Made by a program: the position numbers and the translations under genes. Below the pieces are notes generated by a model. The model saw only the letters and a list, made by a program, of their open reading frames with translations. It was not told the DNA's origin and ran no database searches. Below are positions 17,297-28,000 of a stretch of DNA of 64,000 nucleotides, one piece after another (the stretch's first letter is position 1; each line of letters begins with the position of its first letter). Source of the stretch: G963674685 sp963674685 (GTDB lineage Bacteria > Lernaellota > Lernaellaia > JACKCT01); contig CAXXWT010000007.1 of NCBI GenBank assembly GCA_963674685.2, positions 906,633 to 970,632 of the forward strand. The letters run 5' to 3'.

Positions 17297-19663
17297 GCCT
17301 TGCGCGGCGGCCATGTAACCCTGGTCGTCGGCATCGAGCGTTCCGCTTTGATCCAGGTCCGCGCCGTCGCACCAATCGGGCTGGGCGCACGAGGCGTTTT
17401 CGCCGTACGTGGTCCATGCCGCGTCGAAAAGCGTTTGATCCGCCGCATCCACCGCGCCGCTGTCGTCCAGATCGGCGGGCGCGCAACCCAAGGCCGCCCA
17501 TGTGCAATCCAGCGTGTGAGGTTCATTGTCGCAAAGAAGCGCTTCGCGGAACAGGTTGATGTCTCCGAACCACCAGTGGCGCGTGTTTTCCGTCGGCATC
17601 CAGTTGTCGTTTTCTCCGCCGGGGGCCAGGCATTCATATCCGTCTCCCGCGCGCCGGACGGCGGCCAGGAAAGAATCCTCCGGTCCGAAACGTTCGTAGA
17701 AACGATCCTGAATCCACGACTCCTTTGTCGCCAGCTTGTTGACGATCATTTCGCGGATTTCCTCGTCGGTCAAAAGCGCGGTGTACGTTGTGTCGGCGTG
17801 ATCGAGTTGGGATTCGATCCAGTTTGTTTTCGTTTGCCCGATGCCGAAGCCGCCGAAATGTTCCATGGGCGAATCGATGTCGAACATGCGCGCGTACAGG
17901 GCCGCCAGATAATAGAATTCTTCCGTGCTGGCGATGGTGTCGGCAATCGCGTCGGCGCCCAGCTCGGCTTCGGCCTGCGCGCGAAGCGCGTCGTCCCGGG
18001 CGATGCCGTAGACCAGATCGCCGAGAATTCGCGTGAGTTGAACGAGGTGGTTGAGGGTCTGTTGAGCGTGGAAATAGAGTTCTTCGTCGCCTTGTATTCG
18101 CGCGTAGAAACACAGGTTCACGGCGCCCAGCACGAGTTCCTTGAAGTCGTCCATCATGCTGCCCAGCAGATCGTAAAAGAGTCCAGGATACAATTCGGAA
18201 AGCAGCGCCGTAATATCCCAGATGGGGATTCCGAAAACTTCCAGGTCCAGCAGTTCTCCCCAACCGATGCCGACAAATGCGTCGTCCATGGTGTAGCAGT
18301 AAGAGACGGGAACGGGGATGGGAAGGCCCAGGATATCGAAAAGGTACTTGAGGGCGGACGTCTCGATGGCGCCGGGCAGCGGAACCTGAGGCACGGGATA
18401 GCTCAAACCCTCTGAGGATATGGCTTGCGCGGTGTAAGCCATCTGGCAGGAGGACAGGCTGCCCAGATCCTGCCACTCGGTGGCGCCGTCGGGGCGGACT
18501 TCGCCGCCGGGGACGAGGGTGTTGTAATCGTGATGTTCGTCCACGGTCATCTGGATCATGCCCGCGCCGACGATGGCGTCTCCCACGCGGCGGGCCGCGT
18601 CGGCTGCGCGCTGCGCGGCCTGGGCCAGATCATCGGGCAAACCTTCAGTGTTTTCGGCCTCGAAAGCGGCCAGGTATCCCAGGGCGTAATCGGTAAAATT
18701 GTCCCGTGAATTGTGATTGCCCCAGAAGGCTCCCTGCCAGTCTCCGAGTTTGGAGATCATCCACGACGAGCAGCAGTTGCTGATGCGCAAGTAATCCGGC
18801 AGTTCGTCGAACACGAAGGAGATGGCGAATTCGGGTAGTTCGTTGCGGGCCTTGAAATGAAAATAATACTCCTCGGGATTTTCACGATACGTATAGATCA
18901 CGCCGTCGTAAAAGGCGTCGAGGATTTCCTGTTCCAGCGCAGCGTCATATACATAGGGCGGCGTAATCGGATCGCCCATGCGCGTTCTGGTGATCGTGTC
19001 GTTGACGCCGTCCATCACGCGGGTCCAGCCGGGCAGGGCTTCGCGATTCGTCAGGCCCGAATGGCCGGAGACCTGCTCGGAAAACCACAGGCCCTCGAAA
19101 AGGCGGATCAGCGTCAGTTCCAGAGTGCGTCCGCCGATGGCTTTGTAGAGATTCCAGGCGCCGAAAACGGTCAGGCCGATGGGATTATTGTCGTTCGGCC
19201 CGGCGACGACTTCGTACTCGTTGCCGGATTTGGCGATGTAGTACTTGTTGATGGCCGTGCCGAAAACCGAGTTGCCCGCCAGACCGAAACGGTTGAGGGA
19301 AAGCAAAACGCGTTCGGCGCGCTCGCGATAGAAAAGCTTGAACGCGTCGGCTCTGGCGTCGGGATTGACTTCCGGCGGCGTGATGTCGTCGTAGTCGTCA
19401 TCCACGTCGTCATTGACGTCGTCGTCCGCGTCGTCGTTGACGTCGTCGTCCGCGTCGTCGTCGACGTCGTCATCCACGTCGTCGTTGGCATCGTCATCCG
19501 CATCGTCATTGGCGTCGTCGTCATTGGCGTCGTCGTCGATGGCCGGAGCGATATTGTCATTGTCGTCGTCATCGTCGTCGTTATCGCAGGAAACAAGCGA
19601 CGAAAACGCAAAAAGGACAAGAATCACAAAAAGAAGTTTATGGGAAGCGCCGAGTTTTTTCAT
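17282..19663 (-). CDS. Asp-rich lipoprotein with C-terminal dockerin-like repeats
   Basis: 793 residues. The signal peptide ends in SSLVSC. Directly after the acylated Cys there is a ~70-residue run of Asp with Ala/Asn/Val (DDDVNDDVDDD pattern), probably an extended calcium-binding or spacer segment. The central ~600 residues are a largely helical domain I do not recognise (NCCSSWMISKLGDWQGAFWGNHNSRDN and other conserved-looking aromatic segments). The C-terminus (ADLDDSGAVDAADQTLF and GADLDQSGTLDADDQGYM) is a pair of EF-hand-like dockerin type I repeats, which bind Ca2+ and often cohesins. The start has GGAGG upstream. The final codons form part of a tandem repeat array. Confidence 0.75.
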   Translation of the reverse strand: MKKLGASHKLLFVILVLFAFSSLVSCDNDDDDDDNDNIAPAIDDDANDDDANDDADDDANDDVDDDVDDDADDDVNDDADDDVNDDVDDDYDDITPPEVNPDARADAFKLFYRERAERVLLSLNRFGLAGNSVFGTAINKYYIAKSGNEYEVVAGPNDNNPIGLTVFGAWNLYKAIGGRTLELTLIRLFEGLWFSEQVSGHSGLTNREALPGWTRVMDGVNDTITRTRMGDPITPPYVYDAALEQEILDAFYDGVIYTYRENPEEYYFHFKARNELPEFAISFVFDELPDYLRISNCCSSWMISKLGDWQGAFWGNHNSRDNFTDYALGYLAAFEAENTEGLPDDLAQAAQRAADAARRVGDAIVGAGMIQMTVDEHHDYNTLVPGGEVRPDGATEWQDLGSLSSCQMAYTAQAISSEGLSYPVPQVPLPGAIETSALKYLFDILGLPIPVPVSYCYTMDDAFVGIGWGELLDLEVFGIPIWDITALLSELYPGLFYDLLGSMMDDFKELVLGAVNLCFYARIQGDEELYFHAQQTLNHLVQLTRILGDLVYGIARDDALRAQAEAELGADAIADTIASTEEFYYLAALYARMFDIDSPMEHFGGFGIGQTKTNWIESQLDHADTTYTALLTDEEIREMIVNKLATKESWIQDRFYERFGPEDSFLAAVRRAGDGYECLAPGGENDNWMPTENTRHWWFGDINLFREALLCDNEPHTLDCTWAALGCAPADLDDSGAVDAADQTLFDAAWTTYGENASCAQPDWCDGADLDQSGTLDADDQGYMAAAQGCTTM

Positions 19664-19719
19664 TGAATAAATCCTCCAAAAACCACTTATAAACGATTTC
19701 CGTGTTTTAAGAAACTCAA

Positions 19720-21474
19720 TTAGAGATTTGCGCCGAATAGATCGTTGGCTTTTTTTATTGGTTCATAGGGCGGCTTCGTCAAGACATTCGCGTCTGAATC
19801 ATACCGGCGATACAAGGTGAAAGCCTGGGAGTTGAATGCCGGGCGAAAATTTTTCAGCAAAGCCGGATAACCTTCCATGATTTTTTCGTCCGCCTTTCGT
19901 TCGGGATATTCGCCGTTTCGGCGCAGGAAATTTGTTCTCGTCTGCAGGCTTTCCATGAACAACTCGTCTGGCTCCATAGCCCACTCGACGGGCCCCAGAT
20001 TGCTTTTCAAAAGATATGTGTTTTCGTCGAGTTTCGGCAGTTTTGCCGCGCGCATCAGGCCGACGAGCCGGATTTGCGGCGCCATAAGCTTGAAATAATA
20101 CATATGCTGATCGCTCATGTGCCCGGAGCCCATGACGATGAGTTGTATTTCACGCCTGCCTTCGAGACGGCATACCGCGCGCACAACTTCCTCGACCTGT
20201 CCGCGAAACGCCTTAACCTCGCGATACGGCGGTTTTAAGTAAAATCGGTTGTTGAGGTCCAGGTAATCGAAGACCTTGGCGTCCTTGTCGATAATGGGTT
20301 TCACCGTCATGCAATGCGTGGAATACAGGGCGGACAAGGCGATCAGCAAAACTCCCGGAAAATATGCCCATTGCTTTTTGAAAGATGCGATGCCGACGCC
20401 GGCGACGGGGGCCGCGGCCGTCATCACGTAGAAAATATAAAAATCGTTTTTCCGCGGAATAAAACTCAAAACGATATTCAGTCCCAGAAACCAGGCGAGC
20501 AGCGTCATTCGATGCGGAACCTTGTTGTAAAACAGGCCCGTCAAACCGAGCGCAAATGCGACAAGGACGACCGGTCCGAGCAGGATGCGCGCCAATAAAA
20601 TGGAATAGACGAAAAACGAATATGGTTCGTAGGGGTGATACCGCTCGGGAGTCAATCCGACTTCGCCGGACACCTCAACGATGTGGCCGCCGATGCCCTG
20701 ACGGAGCCCGATCATCAGGGCGCAAGCCAGGAAAATCAATATGCCGATGATCCATGGAAGTTTTAGATTCAGTCCTTTCGAACCGGCGGCGACAGGTGAT
20801 TTTTTTTCCTTCAGTAAATTTTCAAGCGCCAGGCCGCCGACGGCGCTCAAGGCCGATGCGAACGCCATGATCCCTACGGTGGGCCTGAATGCATGGCGCA
20901 TCACAACGCCGATGCAAAGACCGGCGGCCGCCGTGAAGCGATAGCGGGACAGATTGTCCGATCTGATGAGGAAATATACGGCGGCCGTCGCGGCGAAGAG
21001 GTTGAATGCGTGGTCGTCGTAGGCGGCGGATACGGCCAGCAGGCCCGGCATAAATGCGGCGAAACCCGCCGTGAATATTGCGGCGGCGCTCCCGGCGACG
21101 CGAAACGCGATCAAACTCAGCATGATGATGATGCCCGCGAACCAGAAACTTTGGGACAACATGATGGAGCGATACTCGACGCCGAAAAATTTTTGAAAGA
21201 TATTGGACATGATAATCGTCGGCAGAGTTTTCCAGGCATGGGGGTCCCAGTCATCGTGTTCCGGAATGCCGTAGTAATGGAATTGAGAGAAGGCGACAAA
21301 GGTGTGTGGGCGTTCGGGAAAAATCGGATCCGTCGCTTCATTCCAAAAAAATAACAGAGTCAGGGCGCTTGAGAGGATCAAGACGAACAGGCAAACAGCA
21401 AATACCAAAACGATTCCACGCGGGAGATCATCGGAAAAAATCCTCGCTTTTTTGTTTGCCCTCGGTTTGCTCAT
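19720..21474 (-). CDS. Membrane glycosyltransferase-like protein (GT-C type)
   Basis: 584 residues, about eleven transmembrane helices, and a soluble C-terminal region of ~190 residues. The first periplasmic loop has FHYYGIPEHDDWDPHAWKT, with an acidic pair of the kind used by GT-C enzymes to bind metal and lipid-phosphate sugar donors. The loop after the second helix and the helix pattern also fit. I cannot name a subfamily or substrate. It is separated from the lipoprotein gene downstream by 56 bp on the same strand and could be co-transcribed with it. Confidence 0.6.
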   Translation of the reverse strand: MSKPRANKKARIFSDDLPRGIVLVFAVCLFVLILSSALTLLFFWNEATDPIFPERPHTFVAFSQFHYYGIPEHDDWDPHAWKTLPTIIMSNIFQKFFGVEYRSIMLSQSFWFAGIIIMLSLIAFRVAGSAAAIFTAGFAAFMPGLLAVSAAYDDHAFNLFAATAAVYFLIRSDNLSRYRFTAAAGLCIGVVMRHAFRPTVGIMAFASALSAVGGLALENLLKEKKSPVAAGSKGLNLKLPWIIGILIFLACALMIGLRQGIGGHIVEVSGEVGLTPERYHPYEPYSFFVYSILLARILLGPVVLVAFALGLTGLFYNKVPHRMTLLAWFLGLNIVLSFIPRKNDFYIFYVMTAAAPVAGVGIASFKKQWAYFPGVLLIALSALYSTHCMTVKPIIDKDAKVFDYLDLNNRFYLKPPYREVKAFRGQVEEVVRAVCRLEGRREIQLIVMGSGHMSDQHMYYFKLMAPQIRLVGLMRAAKLPKLDENTYLLKSNLGPVEWAMEPDELFMESLQTRTNFLRRNGEYPERKADEKIMEGYPALLKNFRPAFNSQAFTLYRRYDSDANVLTKPPYEPIKKANDLFGANL

Positions 21475-21610
21475 TTTGTTTCCGTGAGTCTTTTGTAAAA
21501 GGCAACGGATATTAAGTATTTATTGCGTGTAATAAAAGTTGTTGTCCATAGGCCTGTTTTGAGTTAGTCAGTTAATGAGGGATTGAGAGAAAAATTTTGC
21601 GGAGTTTTTA

Positions 21611-22009
21611 ATGGATTGTCATTTGCATCATGTCCACCTTCTGGCTTCCGATCTCGACAAAAGCATAGAGTTTTATCGGAAGTATTTCGACGGCGAAGTC
21701 AAATTCGATATGGTGATGGGAGGAATCAGGCATGTGGGTATGAATATCGGCAAAGGTCATTTGCATTTTTACGAAATGCCGCCCAAGGGTCCGAATTGCG
21801 GACCGATCCATCATGTGGGCATACAAACCGATGATCTGCAAAAACTCGTGGAACGGCTGAAGGACGGGGGAGTGGAATTCAATCCCAAGATCAACGATCT
21901 GGCCACCTTGAGATTCGTGTTTGTGCCCGCTCCCGACGGCGTAATGCTGGAGTTGTTCGAAGTTCCTAAGGAGCATATGCCGGAAAAATTTCGGAATTAT
22001 TATTATTGA
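21611..22009 (+). CDS. VOC-family protein (glyoxalase / methylmalonyl-CoA epimerase-like)
   Basis: A 132-residue, single-module-pair VOC protein. Two beta-alpha-beta-beta-beta halves begin at HHVHLLASDLDKSIEFYRKYF and HHVGIQTDDLQKLVERLKDGG. Metal ligands are likely His in each half, a central His/Glu (HFYE) and the Glu of MLELFE. Family members isomerise or cleave small acids, often with a divalent metal. Methylmalonyl-CoA epimerase is a reasonable idea but the specificity motifs are not decisive. Start supported by gcggag upstream. It is flanked by minus-strand genes on both sides, so it is a single-gene unit. Confidence 0.8.
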   Translation: MDCHLHHVHLLASDLDKSIEFYRKYFDGEVKFDMVMGGIRHVGMNIGKGHLHFYEMPPKGPNCGPIHHVGIQTDDLQKLVERLKDGGVEFNPKINDLATLRFVFVPAPDGVMLELFEVPKEHMPEKFRNYYY

Positions 22010-22049
22010 ATAAACCTGCCGGCCGCATCATGAAGCAATCGTTTGAATG

Positions 22050-23375
22050 TTATCGCGCTTTGTTCGGAATGCGCAGCGTCGTGTAGAAAGTGGAGCCTTC
22101 GCCGACTTTGGATGTAAACCAGATTTTTCCGCCGAGTTCCCTGCATAAGGTATTGGCGATGGACATGCCGAGTCCCAGGCCGCCTTTTCCCGCGGCGTTT
22201 TCAAGCTGCTGAAATTTCTCGAAAACTTTTTTGCGCTTTTTCGGATCGATCCCCGATCCCGTGTCGCTGACGGAGATTCGGGCGAATGATTTTTCCCGCC
22301 CTTTTAGAGTTTTCCTGATCGCGTCGACGCGGACGGTGACGCTGCCGCCTTTTGGCGTGAATTTTATGGCGTTGCCGACGATGTTCATCAGGATCTGCTT
22401 GAGACGGTCCGGGTCCGTGCGTATCTCGAAAAGCCGCGAATCGTCGGGAAGATCGATCACATCGAGGTGGACTTTGCTTGTTTTCGCCAGTTGCGCGTTG
22501 GAATCGGCGACCTGCTGAACGAGCTTTTCCAGATTCACCGCCTCGATACGCATGGGAATGCGCCCGGCCTTGAAGCTGGACAGATTCATCACGTCGTTGA
22601 TCAGCCGCTTGAGCCGCTGGGCTTCTTCATGGATGATCCGCGCGAAGTTTTCCCTTCCCTGCTTGTCGAAGGGAATGTCGCTGCTCAAGGCTTCGGAACT
22701 GGCGATGATGGACGTCAGCGGCGTTTTCAATTCGTGGCGGATCAGGGCGAGAAACTCATCGGCGCTTTGATCGAGTTCCTTGATCTGGCTCATGGCCTGT
22801 TCCATGCCCGCCTTGTATTCCATTTTATCTTTTTGAGCCGACTCCAGATCCTGCGTGGAATCTTCTTGCCCGGCTTCGCTTTCCTTCGGCGCTTCGAGTT
22901 CTTTGGACAGGTCGGAAATTTTCCCGGCCATCAGGGCGAATCGCTGGGCGAGATATCCTATCTCGTCGCTGGTATGGACCTTGATCTTGATATCCTTGCC
23001 GTCTTCGTAGCCGCTGATCGCGCCGACGAGATCGACCAGAGGATTCGTCAGTTCACGGCTGGCTTTTTTAGCCACAAGCAATATGACGCCGGCCAGGACG
23101 AGAAAGACGGCGAAGTTCAATTTCGCCAGCCGCCACAGCAGTTCCCCGGATTCACGGGGAATCGCGTTGTAAATGTCCGACAAATATTGCGAGGCGTTTT
23201 CGCCGTCGGCCAGTTCCAGACCCTCGATCTGTTTCTGCGCCCCCTCGATATACTCGGTAAACAAAGACGAATAAGTGTTCAAAGAACGATTGACCGCCAC
23301 CCACATGATCAAGGACGGAATGATCGCCAATAAAAGCAATACAAGAGCAAATTTTGTCTGAATGGTGAATTTCAA
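22050..23375 (-). CDS. Sensor histidine kinase (HAMP-HisKA-HATPase)
   Basis: 441 residues. TM1 ~8-28, a short periplasmic part (29-83) and TM2 ~86-104, then HAMP (~105-160), a Gln/Glu-rich coiled coil (160-205), HisKA with the phospho-acceptor His214 in LIRHELKTPL, and a HATPase_c with N-box (NIVGNAIKFTPKGG), DTGSGI and GKGGLGLGMSIA boxes. The periplasmic part is too small for a classical sensor domain, so it may sense at the membrane. The start is TTG, supported by GGAGG eight bases upstream. No response regulator is adjacent, which makes it an orphan kinase. Confidence 0.9.
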   Translation of the reverse strand: MKFTIQTKFALVLLLLAIIPSLIMWVAVNRSLNTYSSLFTEYIEGAQKQIEGLELADGENASQYLSDIYNAIPRESGELLWRLAKLNFAVFLVLAGVILLVAKKASRELTNPLVDLVGAISGYEDGKDIKIKVHTSDEIGYLAQRFALMAGKISDLSKELEAPKESEAGQEDSTQDLESAQKDKMEYKAGMEQAMSQIKELDQSADEFLALIRHELKTPLTSIIASSEALSSDIPFDKQGRENFARIIHEEAQRLKRLINDVMNLSSFKAGRIPMRIEAVNLEKLVQQVADSNAQLAKTSKVHLDVIDLPDDSRLFEIRTDPDRLKQILMNIVGNAIKFTPKGGSVTVRVDAIRKTLKGREKSFARISVSDTGSGIDPKKRKKVFEKFQQLENAAGKGGLGLGMSIANTLCRELGGKIWFTSKVGEGSTFYTTLRIPNKAR

Positions 23376-23393
23376 GGCGTTTGCCTCCGATTG

Positions 23394-24215
23394 TTAAAAA
23401 GCCAGCGTCGTATTGATGTTTTCAAAGTATCTGAACTCCACGTTGGGCAGCGCTTTTTTCGCCTGCGCCAGGCATTCATCCATCTTGATCAGCGGAAGCC
23501 TGGGCGCGGTCCCCATGGCGGACAGCGCGGCGCTGAAATCGTCGAAATGAAAGGGCACGATGACCTTGGGCTTGACGATGCGAAGCAGCCTCCCCGGAAA
23601 ATCGGGGATGCGGTTCCAACCCGGAACGCCCATGAACAGCACGTCGCATTCGTGGCCTTCCAGTTCCGATTCGATCATATTATCGCTTCCCAGGTGCATG
23701 AACACAACGCCGCCGATTTCGATTTTCGGAGTAAATACGGTTCCGTGCTTGTATTCGTTGGTTTTCAGCGGCGGCGTCAATCCGGCTTCGATTTTCCCGG
23801 CGTACGGGACGCGCCCGAACAGCACCAGGCCGTGCAGGGATTTGATCATGGTGACGACCATGCCCCCGGGCAGCTTTACCGTTTCGCCGCCCTCGCAGAC
23901 GGTGACGCGGCCGGGCAGGCCGTGGGCGGCCAAGAGATTTTCAAGGCTCTGACTTCCCACGCAAGGAAGGTTCAGATCCTGCATGATCACGGGAACGTCC
24001 AAAGCATGATCGATGTGCGTGTGGCCTAAAATCAGCGCCGACGGTTCGCCGGGGAGGCGCCGCAGGCGTTCGCGCACGACCTCCGCTTTGCTGACGGGGC
24101 GCGTGAAAAATATCTCGAACTTGCTCGGCCTCGAATAATATGGATCGACCAGATAGGTGCGGCCCTTATTCGTTATCTCCAGTCCCGCCGCTCCGGTCCA
24201 CGTAACCTTCACCAT
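23394..24215 (-). CDS. Metallo-beta-lactamase-fold hydrolase (UlaG/UPF0173-like)
   Basis: 273 residues. Opens with VTWTGAAGLEI...TYLVDPYYSRP, the strand order of UlaG/UPF0173-like MBL enzymes. It carries the metal motif HTHIDH, a later MHLGSDN and a final FHFDD, together supplying the usual His/Asp ligands. The substrate is unknown; relatives act on lactones and phosphodiesters. Its ATG lies 50 nt inside the end of the upstream trmJ gene, so the two are almost certainly co-translated. An alternative later start would lose the first beta strand, so I keep this one. Confidence 0.8.
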   Translation of the reverse strand: MVKVTWTGAAGLEITNKGRTYLVDPYYSRPSKFEIFFTRPVSKAEVVRERLRRLPGEPSALILGHTHIDHALDVPVIMQDLNLPCVGSQSLENLLAAHGLPGRVTVCEGGETVKLPGGMVVTMIKSLHGLVLFGRVPYAGKIEAGLTPPLKTNEYKHGTVFTPKIEIGGVVFMHLGSDNMIESELEGHECDVLFMGVPGWNRIPDFPGRLLRIVKPKVIVPFHFDDFSAALSAMGTAPRLPLIKMDECLAQAKKALPNVEFRYFENINTTLAF

Positions 24216-24969
24216 CTCGTTTCCCCGTTTCCGCTGTGTGTGACAGATACCAGTTCATATTCGAGCATATGCCTCGAAGGATTTTTATCTCGCGATGATT
24301 GAGCTGCGCCCTGTGAAGCATCTTACGCAAAGCGCGCAATATCCAATCGGGATTCTCGGGTAAAAGGAAGCCGCATTCAAGCAGCAAAGGTCTGGCTTGC
24401 CGGAAAAATCTTTCGATCTGGTCCGACGACGCCGGAACCTTGTAGCTGTAATCCGGCATTTCGCCCGCCGCGAGGAATAGTTCGTAGGCCACGACCATCA
24501 CCGCCTGCGAGATATTGAGAGACTCGTAAGCTTCGTCCGAGGGGATGGTGAGAATCTGCGGCGCCAGGTCGATTTCCTTCGTGGACAGGCCCTTGTCTTC
24601 TCTGCCGAATAATATGACGGCCTGCGCGTCGCCGATTTTCGGCATGATGTAGGATGCGAAACTTCGCGGCGTAAAATCCGGGCGGCGGTTTTTCGACAGG
24701 CGGCGCGTCGTGGAAACGCAGATGTGAAAAGGCGCGATGGCTTCTTCCAGGCTGGTGTGAATTTCGGCGTTTTTCACAAGGTCCAGCGCGCCCACGCCCA
24801 TCATGCGGCATTCGGGCGTATCGAGTTCCGGCGGATTGACGAGAATCAGGCGGCTCAGGCCGGTATTTTTCATGGCCCGGGCCACGGAGCCCACGTTGCC
24901 GCCCTTGATCGGTTCGACCAGGCAAATGGCGATGCGCGACAGCAGGTCTTTTTTTTCTTCTTGTTCCAT
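24166..24969 (-). CDS. trmJ: tRNA/rRNA methyltransferase, SpoU/TrmJ type
   Basis: 267 residues. SPOUT-fold 2'-O-methyltransferase; TrmJ methylates tRNA position 32 using SAM. The three SpoU motifs are present: EPIKGGNVGSVARAMKNTG (motif 1, catalytic Arg), ILFGREDKGLSTKEI (motif 2), and IPSDEAYESLNISQAVMVVAYEL (motif 3, knot). A helical C-terminal extension (LRKMLHRAQLNHREIKILRGI) is as in TrmJ. Other SpoU members cannot be excluded, so the symbol is a family-level call. It overlaps the MBL hydrolase gene by 50 nt, in the order trmJ then MBL. Start ATG with an A-rich leader. Confidence 0.85.
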   Translation of the reverse strand: MEQEEKKDLLSRIAICLVEPIKGGNVGSVARAMKNTGLSRLILVNPPELDTPECRMMGVGALDLVKNAEIHTSLEEAIAPFHICVSTTRRLSKNRRPDFTPRSFASYIMPKIGDAQAVILFGREDKGLSTKEIDLAPQILTIPSDEAYESLNISQAVMVVAYELFLAAGEMPDYSYKVPASSDQIERFFRQARPLLLECGFLLPENPDWILRALRKMLHRAQLNHREIKILRGICSNMNWYLSHTAETGKRDGEGYVDRSGGTGDNE

Positions 24970-25090
24970 TTTTCTTTTCTAATTTGAAAATGAATAGGTC
25001 CGGGGGAAGGACGACAGATGTGGATTTTATCCGATCACGGCTGATTTGCAACCGGAAGGTATTTTGAATGATTTTCGAGTGCGTCTATGC

Positions 25091-28000
25091 TTATAGAGAC
25101 TCCTGGATGAAAATCTCAAGCCGCCTGTTGATGTCGCCTTCGCCGTCGTAAAACATGCTGACCATGGGAACCTGGTAGCGGCTTTGAATATCGCTGAAAA
25201 TGGCGTTGGCCAGGGTTCCGGGCATGCACCCGAAAGGCGCGCAGTTGACCACGAGGCTGACGCCGGCTTTGGCGAAATGCGCGGCGCGTCCGAGGGTCAG
25301 AATCGCCTCGCCCTCGAAATTGATCGGCAGATATCGCATGCCGTCTTCCAGCACATCCTTGATCGGCGGCTCGGTGCGATCATGCAACACCGCCCGACAC
25401 TGATCATAGTATTTATGTTCGACGCCTTGCAGGAACTTGTTTTTCAGATGGCTTTTACCGAGCTCGAAAAAGCCGGCCAGGTTTTCCCGCGCGGCCCAGG
25501 CCTGTTTGTAAGCCGTGTAAAGGAACCACTCGGATACGGGAGTCAGCCAGGCTTCGCCGCCGAAACGCTCGATGTTGCCGATGACGTCCTCGTTGGTGAA
25601 GGTGTTGCCCCGGACGTAAATCTCGCCGACCACGCCGATCAACGGCTTTTTTATATCGTAACGGGGGTGCGCGGCGAATTCCGCGGCCGCGGCGGCCAGC
25701 GTTTTTTCGATTCTTTCGCCGCTTTCGAAAGTCTTGACCAATTCATCGAGCCAGCGCCGCGCCAAACGATTCGTCGAGCCCGATTCGGTTTCATACGGCC
25801 GGATCTTACACTGCATCTTGAGAAGAACGTCGGCGGCGACGAAGGCGGACCAGAGCCCCCGGCGAACCTTTTCTTCCACGCCCTGATAGCTGTTGTATGA
25901 AGAAGGCGATAAGATGAGCGTGTCGCCGTAGCCCTGTTCGTTGAGGATCTGCCGATGTAAAAGCGCGTATTGTCCGAATCGGCACGGGCCGCAGGCCGTG
26001 GCCATCAAAAAGGCATGCTCCTTCGGATCGGCGTCGATCTCGCGAAGCTTTTTCAGAAGCGCCCCAATCGTCACGCACGTGGGAAGGCATTCGGCGCCGC
26101 GAACCGCCTGGCGTCCGATTTCAAAGGTCTCCCGGTTTTCAGCCGGAAGATCGTGCGCGTCGTATCCGTACCGGCGCATGGCCGCCGCCGCCAGGGGCGA
26201 TCCGTAAGGGTGCATGGGCGGAAGCCAGAGCGTGCGTTTTTTGAAATCGTCGAATGAGTGGACGGGAAGGTATGTCGGGCGGCCGACTTCGGGTTTCGCT
26301 TTGGAGGAAATGACGTCGAGAAACGCCTCCACGCGCGTGATGTAACCCGCGTCGGCGCCGTGCTCGTCGAGTTCGAGAATCAGCATGGGTTTGCGGCCCA
26401 TGATTCTCTCGGCATAGGAAAGAAGAAAACTGTCCGGCCCGCAACTGAAGTTCGTCAAATACACGCAGTGCAGATTGGGATGATCCGCGGCGTATTTGAG
26501 GGCGGAGATGATCCGCTGTCCGTAATTCCAATAGATGTTTCTGTATTCTTCTCCCAGGTTGGCCGGATCGAAAGGAACGAAGTCGATAGGAACCACGTGA
26601 TACCCGTATTCGGCGATCTTTCTCGGCAAGTCCAGATTGGCTACGGAGTCGAAGCAGTTGTAGGGCCTTCCCACGACGATCACGGCCTTTTCGCCTTTCG
26701 CATTGATATCACGCAAGAAACGCTCGCCCTCGTCGCGGCAAGCCTGCTCGAATGACTTTTGCGCCTTCGCCGCTTCGGCCAGGGCTTTTTTCAAGGACTT
26801 CGCATGGAGACCCAGCGGCGCCGCGATGGATTTTTCAAACTCGCGGGCGAGGCGCGCTTCGTCCCAGCGCATATCGTAAACGGGGGCCAGCAGTTTGGAT
26901 GCATCGATGCTTCGGGATTGAAAAACGCTTTTAACGACCGCCGCGTGGCTTTGAACGTAGGGACAGAAAAGGGCGTTCGTCGAATGATCGTTGGGCTTGT
27001 TGCTGATCATCTGCGGGATGAGCCAGTAATCCAGTTTCTCATCCGCCGGCAGTTGCAGCGCGTGGCCCAAAGCGAGCTTGACGGGAAAGCAGAAATCGCC
27101 GGAGGACGCGCCGACGCCGGTTTCCTTGATATGCGCGTCGGACGCGGGAGTGGCTTTGACGCGATAGCCCAGTTCGTTGAAGAGTTTGGTCCAGAAAGGA
27201 GCGTAGCTGAAACTCGTCAGCGACATGGGGATGCCGACGACCGGCGCGTTTTTTAATGACGGATCGTTTGCCAGCGCTTTTCGCAAAAGTTTGTCTCGCT
27301 TCATGAAAAGTGAGTACGTGTCGGATATTTTCTGCTTTGTTTCATCCGGCTCGCGCCCGCACATATAGCCCCAGGACGGCGTTTGGCTTTCGCCGTCGAT
27401 GTGCGCGTAAGTAATTTTGCATTTGTTGTTGCAAAGCACGCACGTGTCGCTTGTCAAATCGATTTTACGCTTCGCCAGACCGAATCCGCGAAAGGCGCTT
27501 TGGCCTTTCATCTGGTCTTTGACCAGAAGGGCGACGCCGTATGAACCCATCTGATGGCACATGGGCGAGACGACGACGCGCACGCCGAGCTGCTTTTCAA
27601 AGGCGGCCACGAGGCCCTTGTTTCTGGCGGTGGCGCCCTGAAAGAAAACCTTTTTGTTGGAAATGTAGCGGTTGCCCACGACCTTGTTCAGATAGTTTTT
27701 CACCACCGAATACATGACCGAGGCGATGGCTTCCACGCGGCTGTGGCCTTTGCGGAGAAGCTTGGTCATGTCCTCTTCCATGAACACGGTGCAGCGGTCC
27801 GAGGAATGGGGCGGACGGACGCCCTCCACCAGATCGCCGATTTCGGAAACCGCGAATCCCAGCTTGTTCGCCTGTTCTTCCACGAAGGAGCCGGTTCCGG
27901 CGGCGCAGATGTAATTCATGTTGGCTTCGCGGATGGCGCCGTCTTTCGTGTGCATGTATTTGGAATCCTGCCCGCCGATCTCGAAGATGGTGTCGATTTC